From the NCBI GenBank assembly GCA_001603005.1, contig LVAJ01000038.1, positions 1-60,483 of the forward strand: a DNA stretch of 60,483 nt, given 5' to 3'. Position numbers and translations under genes: made by a program. The notes under the pieces are model-generated. The model searched no databases. It saw nothing but the letters and a program-made list of their open reading frames with translations, and was not told where the DNA came from. How positions within the stretch are numbered: the first letter of the stretch is position 1; the number at the start of each line of letters is the position of its first letter. This document shows, piece after piece, positions 51,448-60,483 of this stretch. Origin of the DNA: Clostridiales bacterium Firm_04 (GTDB lineage Bacteria; Bacillota; Clostridia; Oscillospirales; Ruminococcaceae).

Positions 51448-52974
51448 ATGGTGTTTATGAACCGGACACCGAATAAAGCCGAACAAGCAAAATGTCTGAT
51501 CGAACGGTATCAGAAAGAAACGCAGCATGATTCCCGGAAACGCTGTTATTACTTCCCACTGCTTTTTTCCGCACTGAATGATGATCCGACACCCGAACAA
51601 TTACGCCTGATTGGCAACGAGGCTTCAAATATGATTTTCACAAAGGATGCCTTTTTCGTTCAAAACCTGATGCATCGCTGCGATCACGGCACTGATACTG
51701 CCAACCCTGATGTATGGAAACAGTACTGTTCTCCGACCGGATACAATGCGCTTCTGATCTGCGGAACAGCGCATCCGAACGGCAGACTTCGTGAAGCCTG
51801 TCTGAAACGGATTGCGGATCACAGATTCGTTTTACAATTCATCCTTATACGAATGAATGACTGGGTTCCCGCGATCCGGCGAACAGCATGGAATATGGCG
51901 CAGGATTATCTCCGGAATCATTCGGTACGGTCTGATTTCTATGAGGTCATTTCTGCAATGCCTTTTGTGGAATATATCCGGCGCGGACAGCGTGCGCAGC
52001 GGAATGCGGAATTCTCTATGGATACCTTGGATTCCATTCTGATGCAGATACTGGCAAATGCGAGTTTCCTGTACACTTCGCTCTCCCTGCGCCGTCTGTG
52101 CTATAAGCTGTTTCTGCTGCATCCGGAACCGGAATACTGTGATCGGATTCTTAATTTCATCAGAAACGAACGTGACAGTACGCAGCGCTTTGCCTTGGTA
52201 CACGCATATCTGTATCACTCGGAATATCCCGTTTCTGATGATTTGCTTGAAGAATTCATGCATGATCCATACTGGCGCATCCGGCTGGATGCCTACGAGT
52301 ATCGCATGAAGCATCAGGGTATCTGGGACGGTCTGGAAAAGCTTCTGTTATCCCCGTCCTATCCGATCCGTGAATTTGCTGCGCATTATCTGGAGAAACA
52401 CGGATTTGACACGCGCAGCTACTGTCGGGAGCATCTGCCGGAGAGTATGCTTGCCCTCTCTGATTTCGGTGAGAAGGAAGATGCTGTCTGTATCCGTCCG
52501 TATCTGGGAACACATTCGACAGAGGCCCTGATTGCGCTTGTCCGGCTCGGAGATGCGGACAGCAAAGAGCTTGTCTGGAAAGCAATGCATGACATCAACG
52601 CCGAAACAGCGAAAACAGCGTATCGGCTGGCACAAACGCGCATTCACTACACATACGATGAATTACTTCCGAAGATCAAAGCGGAGTCTGAACCGGTACG
52701 CCGCTGGCGGCTGATCCGGCTTCTCAGACTGAATGCCGGTATAGAGGTGCTCCCGATTCTAATACAGTTGGCACGAGAGTATACGCATATGTCTTCCGAT
52801 ATTCTGGAACTGTTCTGTTGCATATGTAAGAACCATCGGTTCGCTCATTATGCCGTTTTCGTGACGAAAGCCCAGAAAGCAGAAATCATAGAAGCACTGC
52901 ATGATGCAGACAAAATTCTTGATCCGGAGCTAAGAGATCATATCATCTTCTTGATGCGAGAGAACCATGAATAG
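51448..52974 (+). CDS. HEAT-repeat protein
   Basis: A 508-residue all-helical protein without signal peptide or membrane segment. Repeats of about 35 residues with the HEAT/PBS-lyase-like pattern are visible throughout (NGRLREACLKRIADHRFV, DWVPAIRRTAWNMAQDYL, YPIREFAAHYLEKHG, EPVRRWRLIRLLRLNAG). Such solenoids bind proteins or, in the AlkD branch, DNA. No catalytic residue is evident. AAGGTG lies four bases before ATG 51448 (ATG 51457 is possible). It is monocistronic and ends at a 16-bp-stem terminator. Confidence 0.75.
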   Translation: MVFMNRTPNKAEQAKCLIERYQKETQHDSRKRCYYFPLLFSALNDDPTPEQLRLIGNEASNMIFTKDAFFVQNLMHRCDHGTDTANPDVWKQYCSPTGYNALLICGTAHPNGRLREACLKRIADHRFVLQFILIRMNDWVPAIRRTAWNMAQDYLRNHSVRSDFYEVISAMPFVEYIRRGQRAQRNAEFSMDTLDSILMQILANASFLYTSLSLRRLCYKLFLLHPEPEYCDRILNFIRNERDSTQRFALVHAYLYHSEYPVSDDLLEEFMHDPYWRIRLDAYEYRMKHQGIWDGLEKLLLSPSYPIREFAAHYLEKHGFDTRSYCREHLPESMLALSDFGEKEDAVCIRPYLGTHSTEALIALVRLGDADSKELVWKAMHDINAETAKTAYRLAQTRIHYTYDELLPKIKAESEPVRRWRLIRLLRLNAGIEVLPILIQLAREYTHMSSDILELFCCICKNHRFAHYAVFVTKAQKAEIIEALHDADKILDPELRDHIIFLMRENHE

Positions 52975-53043
52975 GCATATATAAGAATCACACCATACAA
53001 AATGAAAGCACCGTAAGCGTCAAATAAAAAACGGTTCTTAATA

Positions 53044-53082
53044 CATCAAGGATCGCCGAACTTTACTCGGCGATCCTTGATG
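53044..53082 (+). terminator. Terminator of the HEAT-repeat gene
   Basis: A perfect 16-bp stem (CATCAAGGATCGCCGA with TCGGCGATCCTTGATG), 7-base loop, then TTTATGTTT. The stretch 53083-53318 holds nothing I recognise. Confidence 0.85.
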
Positions 53083-53318
53083 TTTATGTTTGGGTTACTG
53101 TGTCAGAAGCTGCGAAAGCGACAGCAAATGAACATTTGAGGTGCAGAAAGATGGAGATACGGTCGTAAGTCCGGTAACGTGCGTTTCTAAATCCGTTTCA
53201 GTGCGGTTCTAGTCAGCATACACAGTAGGCATAAACACATGTATCAGAGAAACGGCATGGCATCATTCGACTTGTCGGTTGCGTTTTAAAGAAAATGGTA
53301 AAAGAGGATAAAAACTAC

Positions 53319-53347
53319 TTGAAATATTAGAAAGAATATGTTATAAT
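53319..53347 (+). promoter_or_regulatory. Promoter of the small HTH-like gene
   Basis: TTGAAA (53319-53324), 17 bases, TATAAT (53342-53347), 56 bases before the ATG. Confidence 0.75.
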
Positions 53348-53403
53348 CAAACTATATACATACACCAACCCATTGTCCCAAAGAAAAAAAGGAGGTTTAT
53401 AAT

Positions 53404-53868
53404 ATGGTAACGGAAGAAGAAATGAAGAACGTGATTTCGAATGCGGAGAAGGCGCAGGAAAAGCCTGTTTACAGTGTCACTCCGGAGGAAATGCGGCAGT
53501 TCAAAAAAAATGCATACGAACTGCCAGATCTGATTATGAATAAAAAGCGCCAAAACGATAAGAAATGCGGCGTTACGTGGACTGCAGGCTTCGGGATAAT
53601 TGAGGAAATGTGTCAAATCAGCGAAACAAATATGAAGAGGACAATTAACGGTACAATCCGCGTGACACGAACTTTCCTTTATAAATTCTCGATCGGACTG
53701 CATATGTCTCTCGATGAAGCCAACGAATTATTCGCACTCTGCGGCGGGCCGCTGCGCGAAACGGATCCTGCCGATTATATCTGCATCAATTACCTGACAA
53801 CGAAGGATGATCTTAAAGAGTTTATTAAGCAGTATGAGGAATACGTTGGAAAAAAACTCAGCCGTTAA
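53404..53868 (+). CDS. Small HTH-like regulator beside the helicase operon
   Basis: A 154-residue cytoplasmic protein. An N-terminal acidic helical part leads to a region (about 60-115) with the look of a Cro/XRE-type five-helix bundle: IIEEMCQISETNMKRTING, then VTRTFLYKFSIGLHMSLDEANELF. The C-terminal tail (about 120-154) is Lys/Glu-rich. It has its own promoter and a GGAGG site, and is followed after 84 bases by the two-gene operon. By position it could regulate that operon or be part of the system. I am not sure of the HTH call. Confidence 0.55.
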   Translation: MVTEEEMKNVISNAEKAQEKPVYSVTPEEMRQFKKNAYELPDLIMNKKRQNDKKCGVTWTAGFGIIEEMCQISETNMKRTINGTIRVTRTFLYKFSIGLHMSLDEANELFALCGGPLRETDPADYICINYLTTKDDLKEFIKQYEEYVGKKLSR

Positions 53869-53889
53869 AAACAGGTGCAAACTTTGCCC

Positions 53890-53918
53890 TTGAACTTCCC
53901 GATCTTGTGTGATATGAT
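53890..53918 (+). promoter_or_regulatory. Promoter of the reader-helicase operon
   Basis: TTGAAC (53890-53895), 17 bases, TATGAT (53913-53918), 35 bases before ATG 53953. Confidence 0.65.
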
Positions 53919-53952
53919 GGAATCATAAAATACAACACAGGAGGTAATCCTT

Positions 53953-54588
53953 ATGAAACCGATTATTTTTGCAAGAGTAGCCGACATGAAGCTTTATAAG
54001 GGGATCACGGAGACCGATCAGCCTGCCAACGGGGGTGCATTTGTCAGGGAGACGAATTACGCGCATGAATGCTTCAATTTTTATCCGGTCATGCTGAATG
54101 AAGATGAGGAGCATGAATACTGCCTTGGCTTTACTCAACTGCTCGGCGGACAGAATCCGCAGCTTCATATTGAGCACATTGTCGGCTGCGAAGCCATGAA
54201 GAACGAACCGGAAGTACACGATGTGATTGTCGTATTCTGTTCCAAGGCACAGAACAGCAAGTCTATGAGAGTCGTCGGATTCTACAAACACGCTACTGTC
54301 TACCGCGATTATCAGCAGTGTACGTTTCCCTGCGCTGACGGGACGGAAGATGTCCAGTACTACTGCTTTCTTGCGGAAAAGAAGGACTGCGTTCTGCTTC
54401 CGTACGGGAAGCGCTTCACGGACGGTTCCTGGTTTGTCCCGACAAGCGGAAAAATGGGCTGTTCTTTCGGCTACGGTCACTCCAACATCTGGTTTGCAGG
54501 CAGCAATACCGAAAACGAAGATGAGATCCGTTATGTGAATAAGATGATCGAAAGCATCGAACACTACAGCGGCGAGAACATGATCTGA
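53953..54588 (+). CDS. PUA/EVE-like reader-type protein
   Basis: A 211-residue soluble protein. Its layout follows a module I know from the N-termini of HNH-type and other restriction proteins: an opening FARVADMKLYKGITETD, GGAFV...HECFNF, a GFTQ strand, a central VHDVIVVFCSKA, and VVGFYKHATVYRDYQ (compare the recalled pattern VVGWYKNATVYR). I take it to be a PUA/EVE-like fold that may bind modified bases; this is inference. There is no nuclease motif. AGGAGG precedes the ATG, and only 14 bases separate it from the helicase gene, so both are made together. Confidence 0.6.
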   Translation: MKPIIFARVADMKLYKGITETDQPANGGAFVRETNYAHECFNFYPVMLNEDEEHEYCLGFTQLLGGQNPQLHIEHIVGCEAMKNEPEVHDVIVVFCSKAQNSKSMRVVGFYKHATVYRDYQQCTFPCADGTEDVQYYCFLAEKKDCVLLPYGKRFTDGSWFVPTSGKMGCSFGYGHSNIWFAGSNTENEDEIRYVNKMIESIEHYSGENMI

Positions 54589-54602
54589 AAGGAGGGGTTG
54601 TA

Positions 54603-57179
54603 ATGGCATTTTCATGGGTGAATTTTGGTACATCCTTTCTCAAGGAGATTCTGGAAAAAACCGAACTGAATGCGCAGCAGCGTGAAAACATGGATTTTGC
54701 GCTGCAAATTAATGAAGTAGACATTCTGAGCAGTATCATGCTAAGTATATGTGCAGAACCGGATGCTTCTTTCGTAAAGCAATACCGCACGATTATTGAG
54801 AATTCGCTGTTAAAGTCATATAAGGAGGAAGTCTTCCAGATTTGCAAAGCACTTCACATTACCGGCCGCACGTTCGGCGACAAGTGGCAGGAATTGATGA
54901 AAAAGCCGACTTCTGCCGGTCTGATCGACGCCTATATCACCGCGCTGCAGCATATCAGCGGAATTGAAACGCCGCTCAATGAATACAGTAAATTCAAGAC
55001 AACCATATCGCTTCGTATGTCAGAGACTTATGCGGAGGATGTGCCGCTGTATCCGTTTCAGAAAGATGCAGTATCCCGGCTGACAGAGCATTTCATTACC
55101 AGAGATCAGAACGCAGGCATTCTGGTAATGCCGACGGGCAGCGGAAAGAGCAGGACTGCATCCTATTTTCTGATCAAAGAAATGATTGCCCGCGGTTATC
55201 AGATTCTGTGGATTGCACACCGTCATATGCTGATTGATCAGGCTGCGGACTGTTTTTACCAGTTCGCCGGTTTGAGCAAAATCAATAAGCCGGATATCAA
55301 AGACTACAGAATCTGCTGCATTTCCGGCAGACATATGAGCATCCGGCAGGTTGGCAAGGCAGAAGTGATCGTTGCAAGCATCCAGTCTATTTGCCGGAGC
55401 AAGGATCACCTTCGCCGAATCCTGAAGCGCGGAAAAGTCATGGTTGTCATCGACGAATGTCATCACACTGCTGCGCCGACTTATCAGAATACAATCAAAT
55501 TCATCAGAAAATGCAGAACAAGCGTGAAGCTGCTCGGCCTGACCGCAACGCCGATTCGTGCAAATGAGAATGAAACATCACATCTGTATCAGATATTCGG
55601 AAACAGCATCATCTACGAAATCTCCATGTCGAATCTGATTGCAAAGAAAATCCTTGCAGATCCGCATTTCATCCGCGTTGAAACGCATTCGGATTTTGAG
55701 CCGGCAGTCACTTACGATGAAGCGAAATTCATCAATCGCTTCGGGGAACTGCCCCCGACCCTTGTTCACAAGATCGCAGTCTCAAAGGAACGTAACGCGG
55801 TCATCCTGCAGCAATATCTGTCACATGCAGAAGAATACGGAAAAACGCTTATATTCACCCTGAATGTGGTACATTGCCGCCTGTTGTATGAAGAACTGAA
55901 GAAAAAGCATATTCGGTGCGGACTTGTTTATTCCGGAAAGGAAGACAATACTAAGGTCATCAGCGATTTTAAGGAGAATAAGCTCGACGTTCTGCTGAAT
56001 GTCAATATTCTGACGGAAGGTTCTGATGTTCCGGACATCCAGACAGTCTTCCTGACCCGTCCGACCTCAAGCGAAGGACTCCTCATGCAGATGATCGGCA
56101 GAGGAATGCGCGGTCCGCAGGCAAAGGGTACCGAGACCGTGAACATTGTGGATTTCCACGATAACTGGAATGTCTTTCAGAAATGGCTTGATCCGCAGTG
56201 GGTTATCGAAGAGGAGCTTGACGAGGAAACGGAATCTGCCTCTGTTCGGAAAAAGCTGGAATATGAGACTTATGACTGGCAGGCGTGCAGAGCGCTGTAT
56301 CGTGCGATGAAAGCCGATGCCGCTGCGCTGGACTGCACCGTAGCGGTACCGTCAGGGTGGTATACACTGGTGGATGAGGAAGGCGAGCTCGTCAGAATGC
56401 TGGTCTTTGAGGATCAGCTTTCCGGTCTGAAAGCGATGATGTCCGAGAAGAAGCGCTGGAAGAATAATTCTGCGTTCCGTGCACAGGACGCATTGGAACG
56501 ATACTTTTCCGGTTTTGGTTATCCGCCGGATGAGAGAGAGCTCGCGCTCCTGATTGATAACATTCGGACGCTGGAAGATCCGCCGCTGCTGCATGTTCTG
56601 AAAAACAGAAAATATGCAGACCCGGACTATGCGATTCAGCTGGCAGAGAATGAACACAGGGATCTCCCTGAGCTTGGACGAGAACTGTATGAAACACATG
56701 AGATCATCCGTGACATGTACGCATCTGTCGAAGAATATCTGGAAGCATTGAGCAGGGTCAAACAATACGGGAAGGAAAATCAGCTCAGAACCAGAATCGA
56801 GGAGCTGCCTTTAGAACAGATCCCATTTGATACCACACCTTATTATGACATCAATGAACTCTATGAAGAAGTGAAGCAGGAACGCTGGGGCGGCAAATTT
56901 GACGGAATCAGCTCCATAAACTGGACAGACAAGCCGTATAAGACATATTTCGGCATCTATTATCCGGACAATTCCAGCATTAAAATCAATATGATTCTGA
57001 ACAGCAAGGATGTCCCGCGGGAAGCTGTCAAGTTTGTGATCTATCATGAGATGCTTCACCGTGACAATCGCCGCCACGACGCCGCGTTCAGGGAATTAGA
57101 ACATCGCTACCCGAACTATGAGGAATGGGAGCATTTCCTGTACGGTGAGATGCTGCAGTACGATATCAGCAAAATGTGA
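54603..57179 (+). CDS. SF2 DExH helicase fused to a zinc metallopeptidase
   Basis: An 858-residue fusion. Residues 1-140 are a helical domain. Residues about 145-545 are an SF2 helicase/translocase core: Walker A MPTGSGKS (176-183), DECHH (284-288), motif III GLTATPIR, motif V-like LTEGSDVP, motif VI QMIGRGMRGP (496-505). A linker (about 550-730) is followed by a peptidase domain (about 735-858) with HEMLH at 815-819 and a third His at 825, spaced as in YgjP/SprT-type zincins, ending PNYEEWEHFL. SprT/SPRTN-like proteases cut proteins on DNA. Coupling to a DNA translocase suggests removal or cleavage of DNA-bound proteins. The ribosome site is GGAGGGG. Confidence 0.82.
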   Translation: MAFSWVNFGTSFLKEILEKTELNAQQRENMDFALQINEVDILSSIMLSICAEPDASFVKQYRTIIENSLLKSYKEEVFQICKALHITGRTFGDKWQELMKKPTSAGLIDAYITALQHISGIETPLNEYSKFKTTISLRMSETYAEDVPLYPFQKDAVSRLTEHFITRDQNAGILVMPTGSGKSRTASYFLIKEMIARGYQILWIAHRHMLIDQAADCFYQFAGLSKINKPDIKDYRICCISGRHMSIRQVGKAEVIVASIQSICRSKDHLRRILKRGKVMVVIDECHHTAAPTYQNTIKFIRKCRTSVKLLGLTATPIRANENETSHLYQIFGNSIIYEISMSNLIAKKILADPHFIRVETHSDFEPAVTYDEAKFINRFGELPPTLVHKIAVSKERNAVILQQYLSHAEEYGKTLIFTLNVVHCRLLYEELKKKHIRCGLVYSGKEDNTKVISDFKENKLDVLLNVNILTEGSDVPDIQTVFLTRPTSSEGLLMQMIGRGMRGPQAKGTETVNIVDFHDNWNVFQKWLDPQWVIEEELDEETESASVRKKLEYETYDWQACRALYRAMKADAAALDCTVAVPSGWYTLVDEEGELVRMLVFEDQLSGLKAMMSEKKRWKNNSAFRAQDALERYFSGFGYPPDERELALLIDNIRTLEDPPLLHVLKNRKYADPDYAIQLAENEHRDLPELGRELYETHEIIRDMYASVEEYLEALSRVKQYGKENQLRTRIEELPLEQIPFDTTPYYDINELYEEVKQERWGGKFDGISSINWTDKPYKTYFGIYYPDNSSIKINMILNSKDVPREAVKFVIYHEMLHRDNRRHDAAFRELEHRYPNYEEWEHFLYGEMLQYDISKM

Positions 57180-57227
57180 ACGCAATACTTATTCTCATAA
57201 ACAGCCGCCGGTATGTATTCTGACTGA

Positions 57228-57751
57228 AACAACGTTTACATCAAATGGAGGCCGCGCGAAAGCAAGGTTTACAGCGTGAATGTCCGCTGGACGGACAAAA
57301 ACGGCGAAAGTCAGACCGCGGTCATTGAAACGCAGAACAGGCTGCTCGGAAAACGCTGTATGTACGGCGGCAGCATCCGCATCGCTGAGGTGATAAGCCG
57401 CGGGAAACAGAAAGAAGAGCCTGTTTCCGCCGCACCGATGCCGATGACATTTTCGCCGAATCCCCGCGGCGGTCTGAACTATGTCTCGGAGGAGACTGCG
57501 GGCAATACTGCCGAAAAAAAGCCGGCGGTCTGTATTTTCCGCTGCTGCATCTGTTCAAATCCTATTTCGGCGTGCGCGCTGACGAACCGCTTGTGCAGCC
57601 GATCGCGGAGTATGAGGTCATGTTCGCGTCGCAGTGGCGGATGCAGAAACTGTATTCATTTTTCCATGCGCTGCTGCTGCCGATCGTACTGCTACTGGCA
57701 GTAATGCTGTTCGCGATGTTCTTTGTGCCGATCGCGGATGCACTCGGCTAA
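57228..57751 (+). pseudogene. Frameshifted membrane-protein remnant
   Basis: From an open frame beginning at 57228 the sequence encodes VYIKWRPRESKVYSVNVRW and so on to NTAEKK, without a proper start. In a run of seven A (about 57517-57523) the frame shifts. Coding resumes as GGLYFPLLHLFKSYFGVRAD and ends with one membrane helix (LLLPIVLLLAVMLFAMFFVP) at 57751. The 5' end is missing. No family recognised. Confidence 0.6.
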
Positions 57752-57926
57752 ATATATCCGGATACATTTTTCGCGCATCTGCGCGGCTAAAGGCGATATC
57801 ATCTATACCGGAAGAAAGATCACCGCAGCTTCACCTGCTGCCGGATTCACTGTATCGGTCACTGTGGAAACTGCCACGGAAGTTTCCGTTGACATACATT
57901 CCTTTACACTGTATTTTCCAGGGTAA
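57752..57926 (+). other. Coding-like remnant before the LPQTG gene
   Basis: In one frame the bases up to 57926 read as a beta-rich tail (GDIIYTGRKITAASPAAG, then FTVSVTVETATEVSVDI) without a start. It probably belongs to another decayed surface-protein gene. Confidence 0.3.
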
Positions 57927-57968
57927 CAATCCGTTTTGTATGCCGCATCGAAAAAAGGAGGGGTTCGG

Positions 57969-60347
57969 ATGAAACGGTTTTTATCAGTTTTCTTTTCCGC
58001 TTTGGCAATGACTGCGTGGAGCATTGCACAGGTTCCCCCGCTGTCCTCAGCAGCAGCAGACGTACCCGCCGTACTGCCTGTATCTGCTGAGGATCCGGAT
58101 GTTTCCGCAGCAAACGATCTGTTTCGCTATCATGTCGCGGACGGACATATCATCATTGATGGGCACACAGAAAAATGTGAAAGCATTACAGAACTGGTCA
58201 TCCCTTCGGAGATTGAGGGACTGCCTGTAACAGAAATTGGAAAAGAAGCGTTTTGTTTATGTGGTTTTACATCTGTGGTGATCCCCGACAGCATCGTGAA
58301 GATCGGTTTAGGTGCTTTCGCTATCTGTGGGAATTTGATCAATGTGGAAATGCCTGAGAAATGTCCAGAAATAGAAGGTGCTCCGTTCATATATACACCC
58401 TATATGCAAGAAAAGCTTAACAACACAGATGTATGGATCGAGGACGGTATCCTGATTAGTGTATCTACAGAGGAAGAAAGCTTTATCATTCCGGCGGGGG
58501 TTCATAAAATCGCAGGATTGGCGTTTTTTGCTTGTGATAATCTGAAAGAACTGACGATCCCCGACGGTGTGTCACTCAGTTCAAGTTCTTTTGAAAAGCT
58601 TGATACGCTTGAAAAGGTCACACTGCCGGATACGATGACAGAGATCCCCGCGCATGCCTTCTATAAATGTTTTGCTCTTACTTCGGTCGAGTTTCCTGAC
58701 AATCTGAAAAAGATTGGTGAAGCTGCATTTGGATGTTGTTACGCTTTATCTTCCATTACGTTTCCTGACGGGCTGACCGATGTTGCCCCCGATGCTTTTG
58801 ATAGCTGCAAAAAGCTAGTAATTCAGGCAGAACACGGCAGTTTTGCTGAGCAGTATGCACATAATCACTGTATCATGTGCTCGTATCCGGAAGGAATCAC
58901 AGAACCGTTCCGGTTCCATAAATCTTCCAGAGGTCACGTTGTCATAGACAGCTGGACAGATCATCTGGAAGAAAGAGAGCATCTTGTGATACCCGCGGAG
59001 ATCTATGGTGTGCCTGTCGGAGAGATCGGCGAATCTGCATTTGCAGACGGTGGTGAGGAGATTGTATCGGTAACACTTCCGGCAAGTGTGAAATCCATCG
59101 GCGCCCTTGCTTTTGACGGATGCACGAATCTCAGATCCATCGACCTGACCAATGTCAGTGATTTTATCGGGGCACAAGCATTCCGCGGGTGCTGTTCTCT
59201 GGAAGAGATCACACTGCCTGACAAACTGATCAATCACGAAGAAAAAGTGTTTGAAGGCTGCACCGCACTGAAAACGATCTGTTTCGGAAATGCGTGTAAG
59301 TATATTCCGAATCTGCATTGGTACGGTCTGCCTACCGATATCATCACCACAGTCAAAATCCCTGATTCCGTCAGGATCATTGAAAGCAATGCGTTCATAA
59401 GCTGCAAGTCGCTGACATCCCTGACGGTCCCATCCGGTGTGGATACGATCAGAGGAACGGCGTTCGGTGATTGGACACTGCTGTATGTGGAATCCGGCAG
59501 CTATGCAGAGCAGTATGCCAAGGAGAACGGCTGCCTCTTTGATGTGATTGGTGAAAACAACCCGCATATCGAAGCAACGGATCTTGCATTTTTCGCCTAT
59601 CATGCAGAGGATGGTCATATTGTCATTGATGATTCAGCGGAAAAATGCAAAGCGCTGAAAGTGATTGTCATTCCGGAATATATTGACGGACTCCCGGTCA
59701 CCAAAATCGGATGCGGCGCGTTTTTCTTGTGTGAATGCCGGAAGGTCATCCTGCCGTCACATATCGAAATCATAGATGAAGCTGCGTTTGGATGCTGTTT
59801 CGCGCTTGAAGAAATCAATCTGCCCGCGGGACTGACAGAGATCGGAAGAGAAGCCTTCCGTGAAGATTCGGAGATCAAAGAGATCCGGTTGCCTGACAGT
59901 CTGAAACGGATCGGCTGGGGCGCATTTATTCTTTGCAGAAAACTGGACAGGATCGAACTGCCGGATTCAATAGAGTTCATTGGGAAGGATGCATTCTATT
60001 TGGACCCTGCGACGATCGGACATCAGCCGGTCCTGCTTGTAAAAGCAGGCAGTTATGCCGAAAGTTATGCAAAGGATAATTATGTGAAATATGAATTGAA
60101 AGATCCGCCGGCAACAACGACCGTCGTAACAACTGAAACAACCCAGACCACCACCACGACCGAAACGACCGGTTCTACAGAAACTGCCGCGGCAACAACC
60201 GTTCTGACAGAATCTACCGGTACGACAGCGAATCTGCCGCAGACAGGTACTGCATCGTCCGGCGGCAGGCTGGTAGTGTATCTTGCTTTGCTGATGTTGT
60301 GTGCAGGCGTTTGGCTGATGGCATACAGTCTGCGCGAAACTGAGTAA
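57969..60347 (+). CDS. Wall-anchored BspA-like LRR protein (LPQTG)
   Basis: A 792-residue secreted protein. Signal peptide about 1-32 and two blocks of BspA-type repeats (about 60-520 and 545-705, each opened by FxYHxADGHI(I/V)ID). A Thr-rich linker (about 712-752) is followed by a sortase signal: LPQTG at 756-760, a hydrophobic helix (VVYLALLMLCAGVWLMAY) and a short charged tail. A housekeeping sortase should attach it to peptidoglycan. This differs from the dockerin route of its relatives at 37554-47270. GGAGGGG lies six bases before ATG 57969. Such repeats often mediate adhesion. Confidence 0.88.
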   Translation: MKRFLSVFFSALAMTAWSIAQVPPLSSAAADVPAVLPVSAEDPDVSAANDLFRYHVADGHIIIDGHTEKCESITELVIPSEIEGLPVTEIGKEAFCLCGFTSVVIPDSIVKIGLGAFAICGNLINVEMPEKCPEIEGAPFIYTPYMQEKLNNTDVWIEDGILISVSTEEESFIIPAGVHKIAGLAFFACDNLKELTIPDGVSLSSSSFEKLDTLEKVTLPDTMTEIPAHAFYKCFALTSVEFPDNLKKIGEAAFGCCYALSSITFPDGLTDVAPDAFDSCKKLVIQAEHGSFAEQYAHNHCIMCSYPEGITEPFRFHKSSRGHVVIDSWTDHLEEREHLVIPAEIYGVPVGEIGESAFADGGEEIVSVTLPASVKSIGALAFDGCTNLRSIDLTNVSDFIGAQAFRGCCSLEEITLPDKLINHEEKVFEGCTALKTICFGNACKYIPNLHWYGLPTDIITTVKIPDSVRIIESNAFISCKSLTSLTVPSGVDTIRGTAFGDWTLLYVESGSYAEQYAKENGCLFDVIGENNPHIEATDLAFFAYHAEDGHIVIDDSAEKCKALKVIVIPEYIDGLPVTKIGCGAFFLCECRKVILPSHIEIIDEAAFGCCFALEEINLPAGLTEIGREAFREDSEIKEIRLPDSLKRIGWGAFILCRKLDRIELPDSIEFIGKDAFYLDPATIGHQPVLLVKAGSYAESYAKDNYVKYELKDPPATTTVVTTETTQTTTTTETTGSTETAAATTVLTESTGTTANLPQTGTASSGGRLVVYLALLMLCAGVWLMAYSLRETE

Positions 60348-60350
60348 TGA

Positions 60351-60373
60351 TGAAGGGGCTTTGCGCCCCTTCA
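60351..60373 (+). terminator. Terminator of the LPQTG gene
   Basis: TGAAGGGGC pairs with GCCCCTTCA around a 5-base loop, followed by TTTG. Confidence 0.8.
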
Positions 60374-60441
60374 TTTGTAAGCGTCAGAATATGCTATCAA
60401 AGAAACAGACTCACCTCGAAGGTTAATGTCATTAAGCTAAG

Positions 60442-60477
60442 AGCAGCCACATGATTTGAAAAGATCAGGTGGCTGCT
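60442..60477. terminator. Terminator-like hairpin at the right edge
   Basis: AGCAGCCAC pairs with GTGGCTGCT, with an inner TGAT/ATCA helix. It may end a convergent gene lying beyond the window. Confidence 0.5.
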
Positions 60478-60483
60478 TATTTG

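Noticed and set aside
60108..60230. Low-complexity ACNACN stretch considered as a repeat element
   Set aside because: It encodes the Thr-rich spacer before the LPQTG anchor.

Overview
The window looks like chromosome of a Gram-positive anaerobic gut clostridium close to Ruminococcus (Oscillospiraceae). The reasons are dockerin modules behind Thr-rich linkers on giant BspA-like leucine-rich-repeat proteins, an LPXTG wall-anchored relative, many lipoproteins with a plain lipobox, sigma-A promoters with 17-bp spacers and strong AGGAGG ribosome sites. This is inference from gene content; there is no rRNA or intact tRNA gene to place it.

Left part (1-26.1 kb, mostly minus strand, ordinary high-GC genes). 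264-7453 is one tightly overlapped operon: an ECF S component, an AraC regulator, two exporter-fold ABC half-transporters, EcfT and a double EcfA, probably an uptake system. 7667-10957 is a TetR gene with its own promoter and palindromic operator, then a GLUG-repeat lipoprotein and a methyltransferase. 11497-12859 holds a degenerate receiver/GGDEF-like gene and a membrane protein. 12877-18625 is a two-component system with an intramembrane-type kinase plus an FtsX-type ABC transporter. The segment 11.37-14.80 kb lies between two inverted copies of a multi-hairpin repeat whose stems covary. Next come HU, an LRR-transglutaminase surface protein, and a four-gene redox operon (aldo/keto reductase, flavodoxin lipoprotein, a DUF4405-FGE-flavodoxin fusion, FMN reductase) behind a two-operator promoter.

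Middle part (26.3-37.5 kb) is accessory DNA. It opens with the 3' end of a tRNA gene plus that gene's terminator, and carries four related att-like repeats nested as R1-R2-R3-R4. Between and beside them are unknown lipoprotein and membrane genes, a terminase scrap, a four-gene zinc-ribbon/lipoprotein operon, a truncated HTH gene, an AAA-ATPase/PD-(D/E)XK protein and a frameshifted VbhA-like antitoxin.

Right part (37.5-60.5 kb) holds two dockerin-bearing BspA-like proteins with almost identical dockerins and a conserved tail after the dockerin, a broken third dockerin gene, a truncated IS1182-type transposase, an SH3-like lipoprotein, a HEAT-repeat protein and an LPQTG-anchored BspA-like protein. 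Among them (53.4-57.2 kb) is a compact candidate defence locus: a small HTH-like protein, a protein resembling the PUA/EVE-like N-terminal module of modification-dependent restriction enzymes, and an SF2 helicase fused to a zinc metallopeptidase. I consider this the best candidate for an undescribed system.
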